Shown: positions 41,056 through 50,817, counted from the first letter of the stretch. The stretch: 64,000 bases of DNA from Bradyrhizobium sp. CCGB12 (GCF_024199845.1 NZ_JANADO010000002.1:62001-126000), one strand, 5' to 3'. The notes: generated from the sequence alone by a model not told the origin. Program-made: numbers and translations.

Positions 41056-42570
41056 ATGTCATTCGAAGCTCGGGACGCCTTAGATCACCGTATCGAACAG
41101 TTGATGCGGGGAAACGTCGCGGATGACACCACGATTGAACGAGGCGAGTACAGGTGTGGACGCGTAGCGGGCCATATTACCGTCGACTTGGCACTAGGCT
41201 GGATCAGAAATCCGAGATCGGACGTCGGAGCAATTCACCCTTCGAACTCTTCCTACTGCAAGAGCTACGATGATTTAGACGCGATTTCCAGGAAGCAGTT
41301 AGATGGAGCCATAGCCAGCCAACGGGAAGCTGATCGGCTTAAGGCAGCGTGGCAGCCACACGGCAAGATCCTTTTGGATCAGGACGGCACAAAGAAGACG
41401 GTTCGCGACTTCGAGGTGAGTTGGTATTACCACGAAGCATGCGGCGCGTGCCGAGGCCATGGTGACACGCATTGCTATCATTGCACTTGGGGAAAGGCTG
41501 TATGTCCGTCATGTGCCGGATCTCGGGGTCAATATCATCACGGCAATTCGGGAACAGTCTGGCAAAACTGCGGGGGGTGCTACGGATCCGGTAAGGTGCC
41601 CTGTTATCACTGTTACAGCACAACGCGAATACCTTGCCAGACCTGCAGCTCAACTGGTTTTTTCACGCACATGCATGAGGCGCAAATCACAGCTAAGATC
41701 CAAGCTGCATATCATCTAGCAGACGCTGACAAAGACGGTATCCTTGCCGACGTCAATGCGGTCACGCCTCGTACACTCTTTGCCCAATCCGAGATGAGCC
41801 CTTTTGACTGCGTCGCGTCGCCGGGCCACGTTGTGTACCGCGCGACGTCAAGTCTTCCTTATAGTTGTCGGACGTACTCTGTCGCAGGCCTATCTTTTGA
41901 TGTCCATACGATTGGCCGTGATGATTTAGTTCCACTGATGCCCCCTGTCCTCGATCACTTGTTGGATGGGCGCGTTCAGGCCATTTTGAACGAGCGCGAC
42001 CCTCGTCGGATTATAGAGCTTACAGACGGCACCGCATTGACCAAGGCCATTCTGGCTGCGGCGGTCTCCCGTTCGGCGCCGGCAGTTTCACAAGTTCGCG
42101 CGGAATTCTCGAACGCGGTGTCCGAAGAGCTCCTTTCTACCTTGGATGTGGCTGTTCGGAATGCCTACAATACAGCGGCAGGGGCGCGCGGTCGGATGAT
42201 GTGGGTGCGTGGTACTGTTCTGGCAAATATGTCCAGCCTAGCTCTGGTTAAATTGGGGGTCTTGGCTACGGTAGTCCGCGTGATGGGTGCCGACCCCTAC
42301 GGAGCAGCGTCCGTGTTCGCTTTTCTGACGCTGCTCGGCGTTATGATGTCAATTGTTGCGCTCATCGCCCATCGGACTGCGATGAAGAGTGCCCGGTCAC
42401 TCGCCGGTAGCCAAGCGGACCGCTCCCCTAGGATGGGATGGATCCCAAAGGGATCTTTAATCGCAACATGCCTATGCGCTGCTTACGTGGTCACAACGAA
42501 CGGCATCGGCGATCGTGGCTCATATTTGAACTCGCAGACCGTGGCCGCACAAGCGCGCACTCATCGCTGA
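41056..42570 (+). CDS. membrane-anchored DnaJ-type zinc-finger protein, novel architecture
   Basis: A 504-residue protein with no J domain. Residues 1-110 are unassigned. A Cys-rich block (about 120-220) carries six CxxC knuckles in the DnaJ zinc-finger style: CGACRGHG, CYHC, CPSCAGSRG, CGGCYGSG, CYHC and CQTCSSTG. Residues 220-400 are unassigned (LSFDVHTIGRDDLVPLMPP, then AAAVSRSAPAVSQVRAEFSN). Two hydrophobic segments lie near the end (AASVFAFLTLLGVMMSIVAL and LIATCLCAAYVVTTN), so the C-terminus is membrane-anchored. Codon use is visibly less GC-biased than in its neighbours. The next gene starts about 100 bases on and encodes an exported protein. A thiol or protein-folding role at the membrane is an inference. 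Confidence 0.75.
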   Translation: MSFEARDALDHRIEQLMRGNVADDTTIERGEYRCGRVAGHITVDLALGWIRNPRSDVGAIHPSNSSYCKSYDDLDAISRKQLDGAIASQREADRLKAAWQPHGKILLDQDGTKKTVRDFEVSWYYHEACGACRGHGDTHCYHCTWGKAVCPSCAGSRGQYHHGNSGTVWQNCGGCYGSGKVPCYHCYSTTRIPCQTCSSTGFFTHMHEAQITAKIQAAYHLADADKDGILADVNAVTPRTLFAQSEMSPFDCVASPGHVVYRATSSLPYSCRTYSVAGLSFDVHTIGRDDLVPLMPPVLDHLLDGRVQAILNERDPRRIIELTDGTALTKAILAAAVSRSAPAVSQVRAEFSNAVSEELLSTLDVAVRNAYNTAAGARGRMMWVRGTVLANMSSLALVKLGVLATVVRVMGADPYGAASVFAFLTLLGVMMSIVALIAHRTAMKSARSLAGSQADRSPRMGWIPKGSLIATCLCAAYVVTTNGIGDRGSYLNSQTVAAQARTHR

Positions 42571-42667
42571 CGTGGCGCAAAAGCTGGCACTTCACAATTC
42601 CAGAAGATCATCCACGCGACCTATGCCGAGCAATAAGCCGCAAAAGAGCAAATTGAGGAACGATACT

Positions 42668-43648
42668 ATGAAGCCGTGGATCAGCCTCGTGGCGGGGAGC
42701 CTAGCCATTTCGGTGCTTTGTGGCGCCACTTCCGGAGAGCCGGATTTGCCCCAAGAGGTTCGGTCGCACCTCAGCGGCATGGCTGATCTCTGCAGGAGAT
42801 TGAACGGGAAGAATTTCTCTGAGCCATCCATCGAACGCGGAACGCTCGCGCCATATCGCGAATTCTGGGCTATCGACGAGGGACGAGGTAAGTGCGAAGG
42901 AGCCGAGACGATATTCGGCGGCAATCATGGCGCCGCGATAGCAATCTATGTCTCACTACCGAACGGTCATGCAAAGCAGAAAATAGATCAGTCGGCATAT
43001 GGAATGATTGTGGAGCGGGGATCGACCTCGTCGAAAATCTGGTTGAATGTTTCTGGTGAGCTGTGTGGCCAATCCGACGAACTATCGACGGTCGAGCGTC
43101 TCGCCTGCAAGCGGCCCATCACGTGGAATGAGCAGGCTGAAACGTTGGAGTTTGCGCCCCTGTCGCAAGTTCAATTTCGATACGAAGATGCCAAACCGCC
43201 TACGCGGGGCAAGGTATGGTTCTCACCGGCTAGGGGACCGACCTGTAAGGATCATTCGAAGCCTGAGTTCGGGTATTGGGTATGCCCTGGACCTGCCGGC
43301 TATACGGTGGAATTCATGGATGAAGGAAATTTAGCTGCCCTTTCATTCAAGACCGCAAGTAAAAACCGCAAGACCGGATCAACGGCAGAATGGCTGGGGG
43401 CGGGCAACGTCTTCGGAGACAAAGTGCAGTGGCTCCTTCTAGATGGGATTCCAAAAAGCGCTATTGTTCGTATTTGGCGGCGCAAAGACGTGAATGATCT
43501 TACAGAATTGCAGGAGCTTGCCATATTCAGTCTGGACGGTGCTACCGCTTGCGCGAGGGATGCCATAGACGCGCGACTGCCGAATGCGAATGATGTGGCT
43601 CTTGCTCGTGCTGAGCTTGCAGCACGCTCGGGGTGTCGGACGCGCTAA
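42668..43648 (+). CDS. exported protein partner of the zinc-finger protein
   Basis: A 326-residue protein with signal-like N-terminus MKPWISLVAGSLAISVLCGA. Several Cys residues (for example DLCRRLNGK, GKCEGAETIFGG, LCGQSDE, LACKRPITW, PTCKDHS, YWVCPGPAG) point to disulfides in the periplasm. Beta-rich sequence follows (AGYTVEFMDEGNLAALSFKT, WLLLDGIPKSAIVRIWRR). GAGGAA lies 8 bases before the ATG; ATG codons further upstream (42572, 42623) give less likely starts. I recognise no family. Its position behind the zinc-finger gene suggests they work together. Confidence 0.7.
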   Translation: MKPWISLVAGSLAISVLCGATSGEPDLPQEVRSHLSGMADLCRRLNGKNFSEPSIERGTLAPYREFWAIDEGRGKCEGAETIFGGNHGAAIAIYVSLPNGHAKQKIDQSAYGMIVERGSTSSKIWLNVSGELCGQSDELSTVERLACKRPITWNEQAETLEFAPLSQVQFRYEDAKPPTRGKVWFSPARGPTCKDHSKPEFGYWVCPGPAGYTVEFMDEGNLAALSFKTASKNRKTGSTAEWLGAGNVFGDKVQWLLLDGIPKSAIVRIWRRKDVNDLTELQELAIFSLDGATACARDAIDARLPNANDVALARAELAARSGCRTR

Positions 43649-44317
43649 TGTCCGCGCGACATTTAGCTCGCTCCAAACTCCTGTTTAGAATTTGCTAACT
43701 GGAGACAGCCACTCTGCTCCGGGGGCCAAAAGGAGTTTTGCAACGCGACCGATCTCGAACAAGTAATTCGCGAGCGCGCCTATCATCTCTGGATTAAAGG
43801 CGGTTGCCGAGGACGGAAAAGCCGATGCGCACTGGCTTGCAGCGCAACGTGAAGTTCTTGTGTCTTCGCTCGGCGCCGTCGCGCGTGTGGTACCTACAAC
43901 GCTGGAAAAGCCGGCTAGAACGTCAAAGCAAGCATCTCGAAAAAAGGGACGCGGCTTAGACTTTCTTTTTGCTCGGAGATATCTTCAAGCCCGCTCAGTC
44001 TCGCGTGAAACGCCTGGCATCGACCTTCGCAATGCAGAGGTTGATACTTAGAAAGCTCGCTCGCCTCCTTGAGAACGGCGCGATGAACGAGGCGCGCTCG
44101 TTCCAATTTCATTTCCTTGGCAACCGAGACGTCTGGGACACCAAGCAACGCTCTCTCCAAACACGATCGATTTACCCGTTGCGGTTTGTCCCTTCCCTAC
44201 TCACAAACAGACGAAGCATATTCGGAGCTTGGGGCCCGCAAACGGCAACAGGCGGCGATCGAGAGGCTGCCAATTACGGCGGCCGCATTTAAAAGCGCAC
44301 GCAAAATCGCGCCGCCT
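43649..44317. other. gene-poor stretch
   Basis: No confident gene. A leftward 81-codon frame at 43915-44160 (GVPDVSVAKEMKLERARLVH, then AVLKEASELSKYQPLHCEG) has a natural amino-acid balance and may be part of a truncated gene, but its start and family are unclear. Confidence 0.3.
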
Positions 44318-44441
44318 CTACTGGCTCATGTACAATCCGCCGTTCGGCGCAAGGACCTGTCCCGTCATGAATTTGGCCTCGTCGCTTGCGAGATAGATCG
44401 CCGCCGACGCAATGTCATCAGGCGTACCGAGTCGAAGTAGC
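44318..44441 (-). pseudogene. C-terminal relic of a short-chain dehydrogenase/reductase
   Basis: Read leftward the segment gives RLGTPDDIASAAIYLASDEA and KFMTGQVLAPNGGLYMSQ before a stop. This is the universal C-terminal motif of SDR enzymes (G-P-DiA-a--fLaSd-a---tGq-l-vdGG). No Rossmann N-terminus or catalytic YxxxK is present upstream, so only the last 40 codons survive. Confidence 0.75.
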
Positions 44442-44523
44442 AGGTCATGGACACTATCCCTGCGAGGATTGGCTTCAACGGCGTCGTCATGTCAGTTCGA
44501 TCCAGCCCGACACGATGCTCGCA

Positions 44524-44725
44524 TCACTCTGGCCGCTGTAAGCCGGGGGAGCGAATCCAGTCACTAAGATGCGCGCCGGTTTCCGCAATCCTGGCTCGCT
44601 TTATCAGCCTCTCGCGTTCCGCTCCGGCGGGCAACTGAGTGGCCTGTTCTTTGAGCTTATTGGCCAGTTCGGCCATTCGTTCTTCAAGGGAGCGGGCTCT
44701 GCTTCACTCTTGGGCGGTGCGGCAT
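44524..44725 (-). pseudogene. frameshifted member of the LEER...SPGLQPP small-protein family
   Basis: The first part (MPHRPRVKQSPL) is followed in another frame by RSLEERMAELANKLKEQATQ and the end ETGAHLSDWIRSPGLQRPE. Compared with the intact paralogue at 63775 there is one extra C in CAGAGCCCGC, causing the shift. A shortened protein could start at the internal MAEL. Confidence 0.65.
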
Positions 44726-45038
44726 CATCTATCGCACTCCGATATATATTTACGATCAGTCCAACCGAGCACGGCAACGTCGGCTCCAAAGAACGGAACT
44801 GCGCGGACGGCGCCAGCCGCTCAAAACCCGCGCGGGTCAGCTCCCTGCGCCAGCGCGATCCAATCGGCCGCAAGCTTCTTCCGGTCTAGCGGCCTGCGCT
44901 GCTAATTGGCAGCGCTTTGGTGCTATTGAGAGCTTGCCGGCGTTCCGGACGGCCGTCTCTTTGTGCCAAAGCCGATGCTCCCGGCGCCCGCGCAAGATCG
45001 TGCTGCGGGAATGCTCGCCGTATCACTGAAGCGAGCAC

Positions 45039-45284
45039 CTAGCCCCAGAACGATCTGCGATCTTGTGACTCCTCGTTTAACGAAACCAGAGCTTCGCGTG
45101 TTACCAGCCTGAGAAGCCGCTCTTCGGTCGGTGCAGAAAATGATTCTTTGCTGAGGTACAGTAGGAAGCCATGCCCGTCCCGAAAAAGCACTTCCTTGCC
45201 TTCGCAAGACAGAAGCGTTTCCGCGTCAATGACGGGAATAGTCCGGAGCAGTTCTATTCCATTGAGCGATCCTGAGACCCCCAT
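45039..45284 (-). CDS. small hypothetical protein in operon with PilZ gene
   Basis: An 81-residue protein. MGVSGSLNGIELLRTIPVID is followed by LLSCEGKEVLFRDGHGFLLY and LSKESFSAPTEERLLRLVTR. It starts 8 bases after the PilZ stop, so the two are likely cotranscribed leftward. Alternating strands suggest a small beta fold. Not recognised, but a partner role in cyclic-di-GMP signalling is possible from the context. Confidence 0.5.
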   Translation of the reverse strand: MGVSGSLNGIELLRTIPVIDAETLLSCEGKEVLFRDGHGFLLYLSKESFSAPTEERLLRLVTREALVSLNEESQDRRSFWG

Positions 45285-45291
45285 CGCGAAC

Positions 45292-45573
45292 TCAAACGGC
45301 CGCTGAACCGCTCACAAAATGGACGCCAACCTCAACTCCATCGAGACGGACTAGCTCACACCGCCGAAACGCCAAACCCGTCTGCGACAACAATAAGAAA
45401 AAGTGGCGCGCTCTGAGAACATCTGGTGAGCCTTCCACGCGGAGTCGGGCTCCGGTTTCGGAGCAGTCCAGCAGCACGCAGTCGCGCCGCCACGTTCCGT
45501 CAGCACCCAAGAGGGTCGCGCGATGTTCATGTTCGAATTTGACGCGCTTGGCCTTCCGCTTGTCCCAGCTCAT
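45292..45573 (-). CDS. single-domain PilZ protein (c-di-GMP receptor)
   Basis: A 93-residue PilZ domain. The first binding motif is RKAKR (RxxxR) within MSWDKRKAKRVKFEHEHRAT and the second is DCSETGARL (DxSxxG). Both are intact, so it should bind cyclic di-GMP. The start at 45573 is preferred over the one three codons upstream because family members open close to the RxxxR motif. Target unknown; such single-domain PilZ proteins act by binding enzymes or motility and cellulose machinery. Confidence 0.85.
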   Translation of the reverse strand: MSWDKRKAKRVKFEHEHRATLLGADGTWRRDCVLLDCSETGARLRVEGSPDVLRARHFFLLLSQTGLAFRRCELVRLDGVEVGVHFVSGSAAV

Positions 45574-45940
45574 AAGCTCCACCCATTTGGGAGCGCGACA
45601 CCAAAGATGTTCGGAGATCGATGCAATAGCCTGGGAGCAAAAGCCGCTCTATCGGCACCGCATTAGAACTCGAATCGAAATCATTCAATACTAATGACCG
45701 ATACAGTCGGCCACGATCGTTAACAAACACTTTATAGTTCGTCCTTGCGCCTTGATTGCGCCATGTGCCGAAGCCGGGTTGGTGACAGCCGCTATGAGCG
45801 CGAGCGTGTTCAAGGATTTCATCCGGGTCGTTGAAGATGTCTAGGCCAGCCTTGCTCAAGCGCATGCGGATGGTAGTGAGTGAAGGCGTCGTGACGGTCG
45901 TCTGTGGTTCGTCCTCGATCAGGCGGTTCGCAAGCAGCAT
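45527..45940 (-). CDS. hypothetical protein overlapping the PilZ start
   Basis: A 137-residue frame whose middle looks coding (MRLSKAGLDIFNDPDEILEH, then GTWRNQGARTNYKVFVNDRG and RLYRSLVLNDFDSSSNAVPI). The last 30 residues (GGAYELGQAEGQARQIRT) run into the PilZ gene in another frame, which is unusual. It may be a real gene with a frame error near its end. I do not recognise it. Confidence 0.35.
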   Translation of the reverse strand: MLLANRLIEDEPQTTVTTPSLTTIRMRLSKAGLDIFNDPDEILEHARAHSGCHQPGFGTWRNQGARTNYKVFVNDRGRLYRSLVLNDFDSSSNAVPIERLLLPGYCIDLRTSLVSRSQMGGAYELGQAEGQARQIRT

Positions 45941-46237
45941 CCAGAGTGTGCGCGGCGAGACGCCACCACGCTGGCATCGGGACGCTGCCGTTTGGTCCGT
46001 GGGTGCGAAACACTTTCTGGTCGTTGGTCGCCACCATCGCCTGGCGTATCGTGCGCCTGATGACCAACTTGATTAACCCCGGTTATTCCATGTGAGCCCG
46101 AGCCTAATTGACCTTGCCGCCCGAACCGCTGGATAGGTGTGGCCCCATGTTTGGAGGCCGATTTGACGTCAGCGCCTTCAAACAGAGAAGCAAGCTAAGG
46201 GCCAATTGCGAACTCATACACCGCGCGGGCTACCTGC

Positions 46238-47215
46238 TTATTCAATCACCTCATCCGCGCGAGCGAGCAACGTTGGAGGCACACCTACATGCAGGGCGAT
46301 GGCTGTTTTCAAATTGATTACCAACTCAAATTTGGCCGGCTGTTGAATCGGAAGCTCGGCCGGTTTGACGCCTTTGATGATTTTGTCCACATAGGCTGCG
46401 CCTCTCTTGAAAAGATCGACGAGATCGGGGCCATAGCTCATCAGGGCTCCCATTTCAGCAGCATCGCGATAACCAAAGATCGTCGCTAGTTGTGCTTCCC
46501 GCGCAGCATCAACGATATCGCGGCGGTACGTCCATAGAAGTCCCTCCGGGAAAACAATGAGGCCCTCGACGCTTCCGCGTACTGAACGGAACACAACATC
46601 GATGTCCTCCGCTCGCCGTACATCGTAAACGTTGAGAATAAGCCCTTCTGATTGCGCTGCTTGCTCCACGGCCTCAAGGTAGAAACGGCTGCCAGGATTT
46701 GCAGAGTTCCAAAGCACACCAATTCGAGTGATTTTAGGAGCTGCCTCGTGCAAAAGCTGGAGCATTTTCGCGTTCGTTTCGGGCGTGACCTCCAAAGAAA
46801 AGCCGGTCAAGTTGCCGTTGGGATGGGAGATGCTGGCAGCTAAGCCACCTCCTACCGGGTTAACAACGGCGAGCGCGACGATTGGTGTCTGTGATGTGGC
46901 CTTCTTAGCGGCAACAGCCGGAGGATGGCCGGCTGTGACAATCACGTCCGGCTCGCTTTCGACCAACTCGCGCGCCACCTCGTCGTAGCGGCTCTCATGA
47001 CCAGCCATCCAACGGTACTGGATCGAAAGATTGTGTCCCTCAACATAGCCAAGCTCCTTCAATCCTCGCCTAAAGGAATCCGCAAGATGGTTCGGACCAG
47101 CCGCAACCGAAAAGAAAACAACTCGCCATACTTTTCCTGATCGTTGCGCACTGGCCCATCGCGGTTCGAGCATAGCGATGATTGCACTAGTAACGAGGCT
47201 TCGTCTATCGATCAT
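46238..47215 (-). CDS. orphan ABC_sub_bind-family periplasmic protein, paralogue 4
   Basis: A 325-residue exported protein from MIDRRSLVTSAIIAML with the signal cut near RWASAQ. The core has LKELGYVEGHNLSIQYRWMA, PDVIVTAGHPPAVAAKKATS, VALAVVNPVGGGLAASISHP, NGNLTGFSLE and ends QPAKFELVINLKTAIALH to ADEVIE. AGGAGG precedes the ATG by 8 bases. The region between it and the cyclase gene contains ATGTCCGCATGGGTCAAAAG, a repeat typical of such neighbourhoods. No other transporter parts. Confidence 0.9.
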   Translation of the reverse strand: MIDRRSLVTSAIIAMLEPRWASAQRSGKVWRVVFFSVAAGPNHLADSFRRGLKELGYVEGHNLSIQYRWMAGHESRYDEVARELVESEPDVIVTAGHPPAVAAKKATSQTPIVALAVVNPVGGGLAASISHPNGNLTGFSLEVTPETNAKMLQLLHEAAPKITRIGVLWNSANPGSRFYLEAVEQAAQSEGLILNVYDVRRAEDIDVVFRSVRGSVEGLIVFPEGLLWTYRRDIVDAAREAQLATIFGYRDAAEMGALMSYGPDLVDLFKRGAAYVDKIIKGVKPAELPIQQPAKFELVINLKTAIALHVGVPPTLLARADEVIE

Positions 47216-47448
47216 GCGACGGTCCTCCTGAAACGCAATTTGCACCTGCAACGGCACGATACTCACATGTCCCGGTCGATACCCCGTGGAAGAGACTCGC
47301 AGCGGGAGCGGTGATAGAGGGTTCGGGCGTTCCTGATGTCCGCATGGGTCAAAAGCGGCATTCCAGGGCTGTCCAGCCTTGAACCGCTCCCGTCAGGGCG
47401 GCATTCTGACTCCTAAAACAAAGGCCAAACCCGGAAGTCGCGCCTCAT

Positions 47449-50400
47449 TCATCGCGTGAGCTCGTCGAGCAGCGACTTCGCTTCCTTCAGGTCGCGGCTG
47501 CCGAAGCCTTCGGTGAACCAACAAAAGACCGGAGCGAGCAGCTCGCGCGCCTCGTCCCGCTTACCTTGGTCGCGCCAGAGCTGTGCCATGCTTATCGCTG
47601 CCCGTAGCTCCCAGGATTTTGCCTTCTGCTCGCAGGCGATCACGAGCGCGCGCTCAAAGTAGGCTTCCGCTTTAGCGGCATCCCGCACGGGCGTCGTCAG
47701 CGCAATTTCGCCCGCGATACGGTGGATATCAGCTTCACGCCACCTTTCTTTGGTACTGTCTATCGCCGCCATCGCTTCGCCAATGCAGCGCCAAGCATCA
47801 TCGAAGCGATCAAGCTGAGCATAGGCCCTCGCCAGTTCTGCCAAGTACCACGGCATCCAAAGCGTTGATCCGGTTGATCGGTACGCAGTGATTGCGGAGG
47901 TCATCATTTGGACCGCGTCGTGGGCGTTGCCGTTTAAGATCAACACGCAGCCTCGGTTCATCACTCCGGCCGTCTTCCAAAAGAACGAGCCCGTTTCATC
48001 CGCCAACGTGACAATCTCATCAACTTTCGCATTGGCTGCCGCGTAATATCCGCACAGAATATCGGTCAACGATCCATGGAGCAACGCAAACAATAAAGTT
48101 GCAGGTTGGTTGATCTCGCGCGCATGCTTGAGCGCGCGCTCGGTGTCTGCGCCCGCGGCTTCGGGATAGCCAAGCAGCCACAAACCTATCGCTCGATAGG
48201 ACAAGGCGGAAACTTGGGCGTCTTGGCCAAACCGCGTCGCAAGCTGACTATGCGCGGCAGGATCATACAGCGCGATGGCCTGATCGTAGTGGGGTCGGCT
48301 TTCTGCGATGTCTCCCGTAACCAGTAGAGAATTGGCCATAAGGCGATGCCCGAGCATTAGCGACACTATGGCCCCTTGCTTTTCTGCGAGTGTCAGAACC
48401 TGCGCCGCAACCTCGCGCATCATGTCACCGTTGAATGCGACATAGCTTGCGGTCCAGAAGCCGTAGAGGACGGAAAACAATAGCAGGGGGTCGTCGGGAG
48501 CCTCCCCTAGGGTTTCAGCTCGTTCGATTAGGAGACGCGCGCGCTCCGCAGCCGCCTTGACTTCCGGTGACGCATAGCCTTTCACATGCAGGAGCGGAGT
48601 TATAATCGCGACTTGAAGCCTGATTTCTTCGCGTCGCAGCGCGGGAGTGCCCGGCGAGCTCGCAATCTGGCTGAGAGCCCTTGTTAGCTGCTCTGTGGCT
48701 TCGACAAGCGCCGAGCGTGCCAGCGACCGTTGGCCCGCCTTTCCCCACAGCCCCGCGGCCTTTTCTATCAGCCCGGCCTCGGTGCAGTGGCGCGCCAGGA
48801 GTTCCGGTCGGCTCTCGACGAGCTCGGGAAATTGGTTTTCAAGTGCTTCGGCGATACGGGCGTGCAGCGCGCGCCGGGGCTCGCGTAGCAGGGTGCCATA
48901 GGCCGCGTCCTGCACCAGCGCATGTTTAAACAGGTAGGCCGCATGGGGCGGCACGCCCTGCCGAAACACCAGGCCGCTCGCAATGAGCTGATCCAGCGCC
49001 GACAAGAGCTCCGTCTCAGACATGCGCATCGCGGCAGCCAGTATCAAATGCGAGAACTCCCGGCCGATCGCTGAGCCGACCTGCGCCAACTCCTTGGCCG
49101 CACCCAAGCGATCGAGCCGCGCCATCAACGACGCATGCAGGCTCGCCGGGACCGTCAGAGCGGGCGTCGGGACCGCGGCGGCGATCCGTTGCGCATCGCC
49201 CTCGCTCTCTGCCTCCAGCACGGCCTTCGTCATCTCCTCGACGAACAGTGGGATGCCGTCGGTGCGCTCGATGATGTCCTGCTGAACCTTCGCCGGCAGC
49301 GGCTTGCCGCCGACGACACGGTCGATCAGGGTTCGGACGTCGCGCTGCGTCAACCGGTTGAGTGGCAATGCAGTCACAAAGGGCTGCTCAATCCACGGCG
49401 GATCGAAGTCCGGCCGGAACACCACGATCATCAGCACCGGAAGGCTCTGGATCCGATCTACAACCCTGCCGAAAACTTCCAGACTCGTAGGGTCGGCCCA
49501 ATGGGCATCCTCGACGATCATCAGCACGGGATTTTGGCGCGTTAGGGCCACCAGTTGCGACACCAGGGCTTCCAGCGTTCTTGCCCTCCGGCGCTGTGGG
49601 GTTAATTCAAGTGCGGGATAACGGCTATCGTTCGGAAGGGACAGCATCTCGGCAAAAATCGCGAAGTCCTCGATCGAGGACGAGGTCTGCGCAAGGACGG
49701 CATTAAGCTTGTCACGCTTTACTAGCGCTGTGTCGTTGTGCCTGAAGCCGGCAGCCCGCTCCATCTGACCGATGATTGCATAAAAAGCGCTATCTGTGTG
49801 CTGTGGGGAGCAGAAATAGCGGAGTCGCGTGTGCGGCTCCCCGGCAAGGCATTCCAGCAGCGCGGCCGTGAGCCGCGACTTCCCGATGCCGGCCTCGCCC
49901 GAGAGGAGCACGACCTGGCCTTCGCTGGCCTTTGCGCTCGACCAGCGCCTAAGCAGCAATTTCAGTTCTTCTTCGCGGTCGACGAGAGCCGTGAGACGAC
50001 TCCCGTGCAGCGCGTCGAAGCGGCTCTCGGCCGAGTTTGGTCGCAGCGCGGCCCAAGCCGCCGCCGGCCCAGCGATGCCTTTGAGATTATTTGTCCCGAG
50101 GTCCTCAAGTTCAAACAGGTTGCCCAAGAGCCTTCGCGTGCCCTCCGCGATGACCACGGTGTTCGGCTCAGCGATGCCTTGCAGGCGTGCGGCAAGGTTT
50201 GGCGTTTCTCCGATAATGCCGCGCTCCTGAGCCTCTCCCGATCCGATCAGATCGCCGACGATCACCACGCCGGTCGCAATACCCACGCGGGTTTGCAGCG
50301 AAACGGACGATTTGAGCGCGCCAACTGCGGCGATCGCCGCTAATCCCGCCCGCACGGCTTGCTCGGCGTCATCCTCGTGCGCTCGCGGATACCCGAAATA

Positions 50401-50817
50401 GACGAGCACACCGTCACCCATGTACTTAGCAACGAAGCCGCCGAAGCGACGTACGCTCTCCGCGACGCAGTTCTGATACGCGGTGATCACCTCGCGCAAA
50501 TCCTCCGGGTCCATGCGCGCTGAGAGCGCCGTCGAGCCGACCAGGTCGGAAAACATTACGGTGACCTGACGGCGCTCGGCGCCCTCGGGAGGTTTCGCCT
50601 CCGAGCCGGCAACAGGATGAGCTGTCGATTCGGCGGCCCTCTCAAGATCGGCGATGGCTGCAAGCATTATCCGCCGATGCCCGAGCAGGACACCGATATC
50701 CTTCAGATCTTGGTCGGTCAGATGACGGAGAGCTGCGAGGCTGATCCCATTTTCGGCGAAGCGTTGCGCATACCCGCACAGGCCAAGTTTTTCGAGCCAG
50801 TCTTCAATCTGCTGCAT
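47449..50817 (-). CDS. SAM domain-adenylate cyclase-AAA ATPase-TPR signalling protein
   Basis: A 1122-residue regulator. Residues 1-60 form a SAM domain (IEDWLEKLGLCGYAQRFAEN). The class III nucleotide cyclase domain (about 80-250) has VTVMFSDLVGSTALSARMDP with the first metal Asp and VAKYMGDGVLVYFGYPRAHE with the second. An AAA/STAND ATPase follows with Walker A LLSGEAGIGKSRLTAALLEC and LMIVEDAHWADPTSLEVFGR as Walker B-like. The rest is TPR-like helical repeats. It probably makes cAMP in response to a bound ligand or protein. Such multi-domain cyclases are expanded in bradyrhizobia. Start at 50817 (MQQIEDW) preferred. Confidence 0.9.
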   Translation of the reverse strand: MQQIEDWLEKLGLCGYAQRFAENGISLAALRHLTDQDLKDIGVLLGHRRIMLAAIADLERAAESTAHPVAGSEAKPPEGAERRQVTVMFSDLVGSTALSARMDPEDLREVITAYQNCVAESVRRFGGFVAKYMGDGVLVYFGYPRAHEDDAEQAVRAGLAAIAAVGALKSSVSLQTRVGIATGVVIVGDLIGSGEAQERGIIGETPNLAARLQGIAEPNTVVIAEGTRRLLGNLFELEDLGTNNLKGIAGPAAAWAALRPNSAESRFDALHGSRLTALVDREEELKLLLRRWSSAKASEGQVVLLSGEAGIGKSRLTAALLECLAGEPHTRLRYFCSPQHTDSAFYAIIGQMERAAGFRHNDTALVKRDKLNAVLAQTSSSIEDFAIFAEMLSLPNDSRYPALELTPQRRRARTLEALVSQLVALTRQNPVLMIVEDAHWADPTSLEVFGRVVDRIQSLPVLMIVVFRPDFDPPWIEQPFVTALPLNRLTQRDVRTLIDRVVGGKPLPAKVQQDIIERTDGIPLFVEEMTKAVLEAESEGDAQRIAAAVPTPALTVPASLHASLMARLDRLGAAKELAQVGSAIGREFSHLILAAAMRMSETELLSALDQLIASGLVFRQGVPPHAAYLFKHALVQDAAYGTLLREPRRALHARIAEALENQFPELVESRPELLARHCTEAGLIEKAAGLWGKAGQRSLARSALVEATEQLTRALSQIASSPGTPALRREEIRLQVAIITPLLHVKGYASPEVKAAAERARLLIERAETLGEAPDDPLLLFSVLYGFWTASYVAFNGDMMREVAAQVLTLAEKQGAIVSLMLGHRLMANSLLVTGDIAESRPHYDQAIALYDPAAHSQLATRFGQDAQVSALSYRAIGLWLLGYPEAAGADTERALKHAREINQPATLLFALLHGSLTDILCGYYAAANAKVDEIVTLADETGSFFWKTAGVMNRGCVLILNGNAHDAVQMMTSAITAYRSTGSTLWMPWYLAELARAYAQLDRFDDAWRCIGEAMAAIDSTKERWREADIHRIAGEIALTTPVRDAAKAEAYFERALVIACEQKAKSWELRAAISMAQLWRDQGKRDEARELLAPVFCWFTEGFGSRDLKEAKSLLDELTR

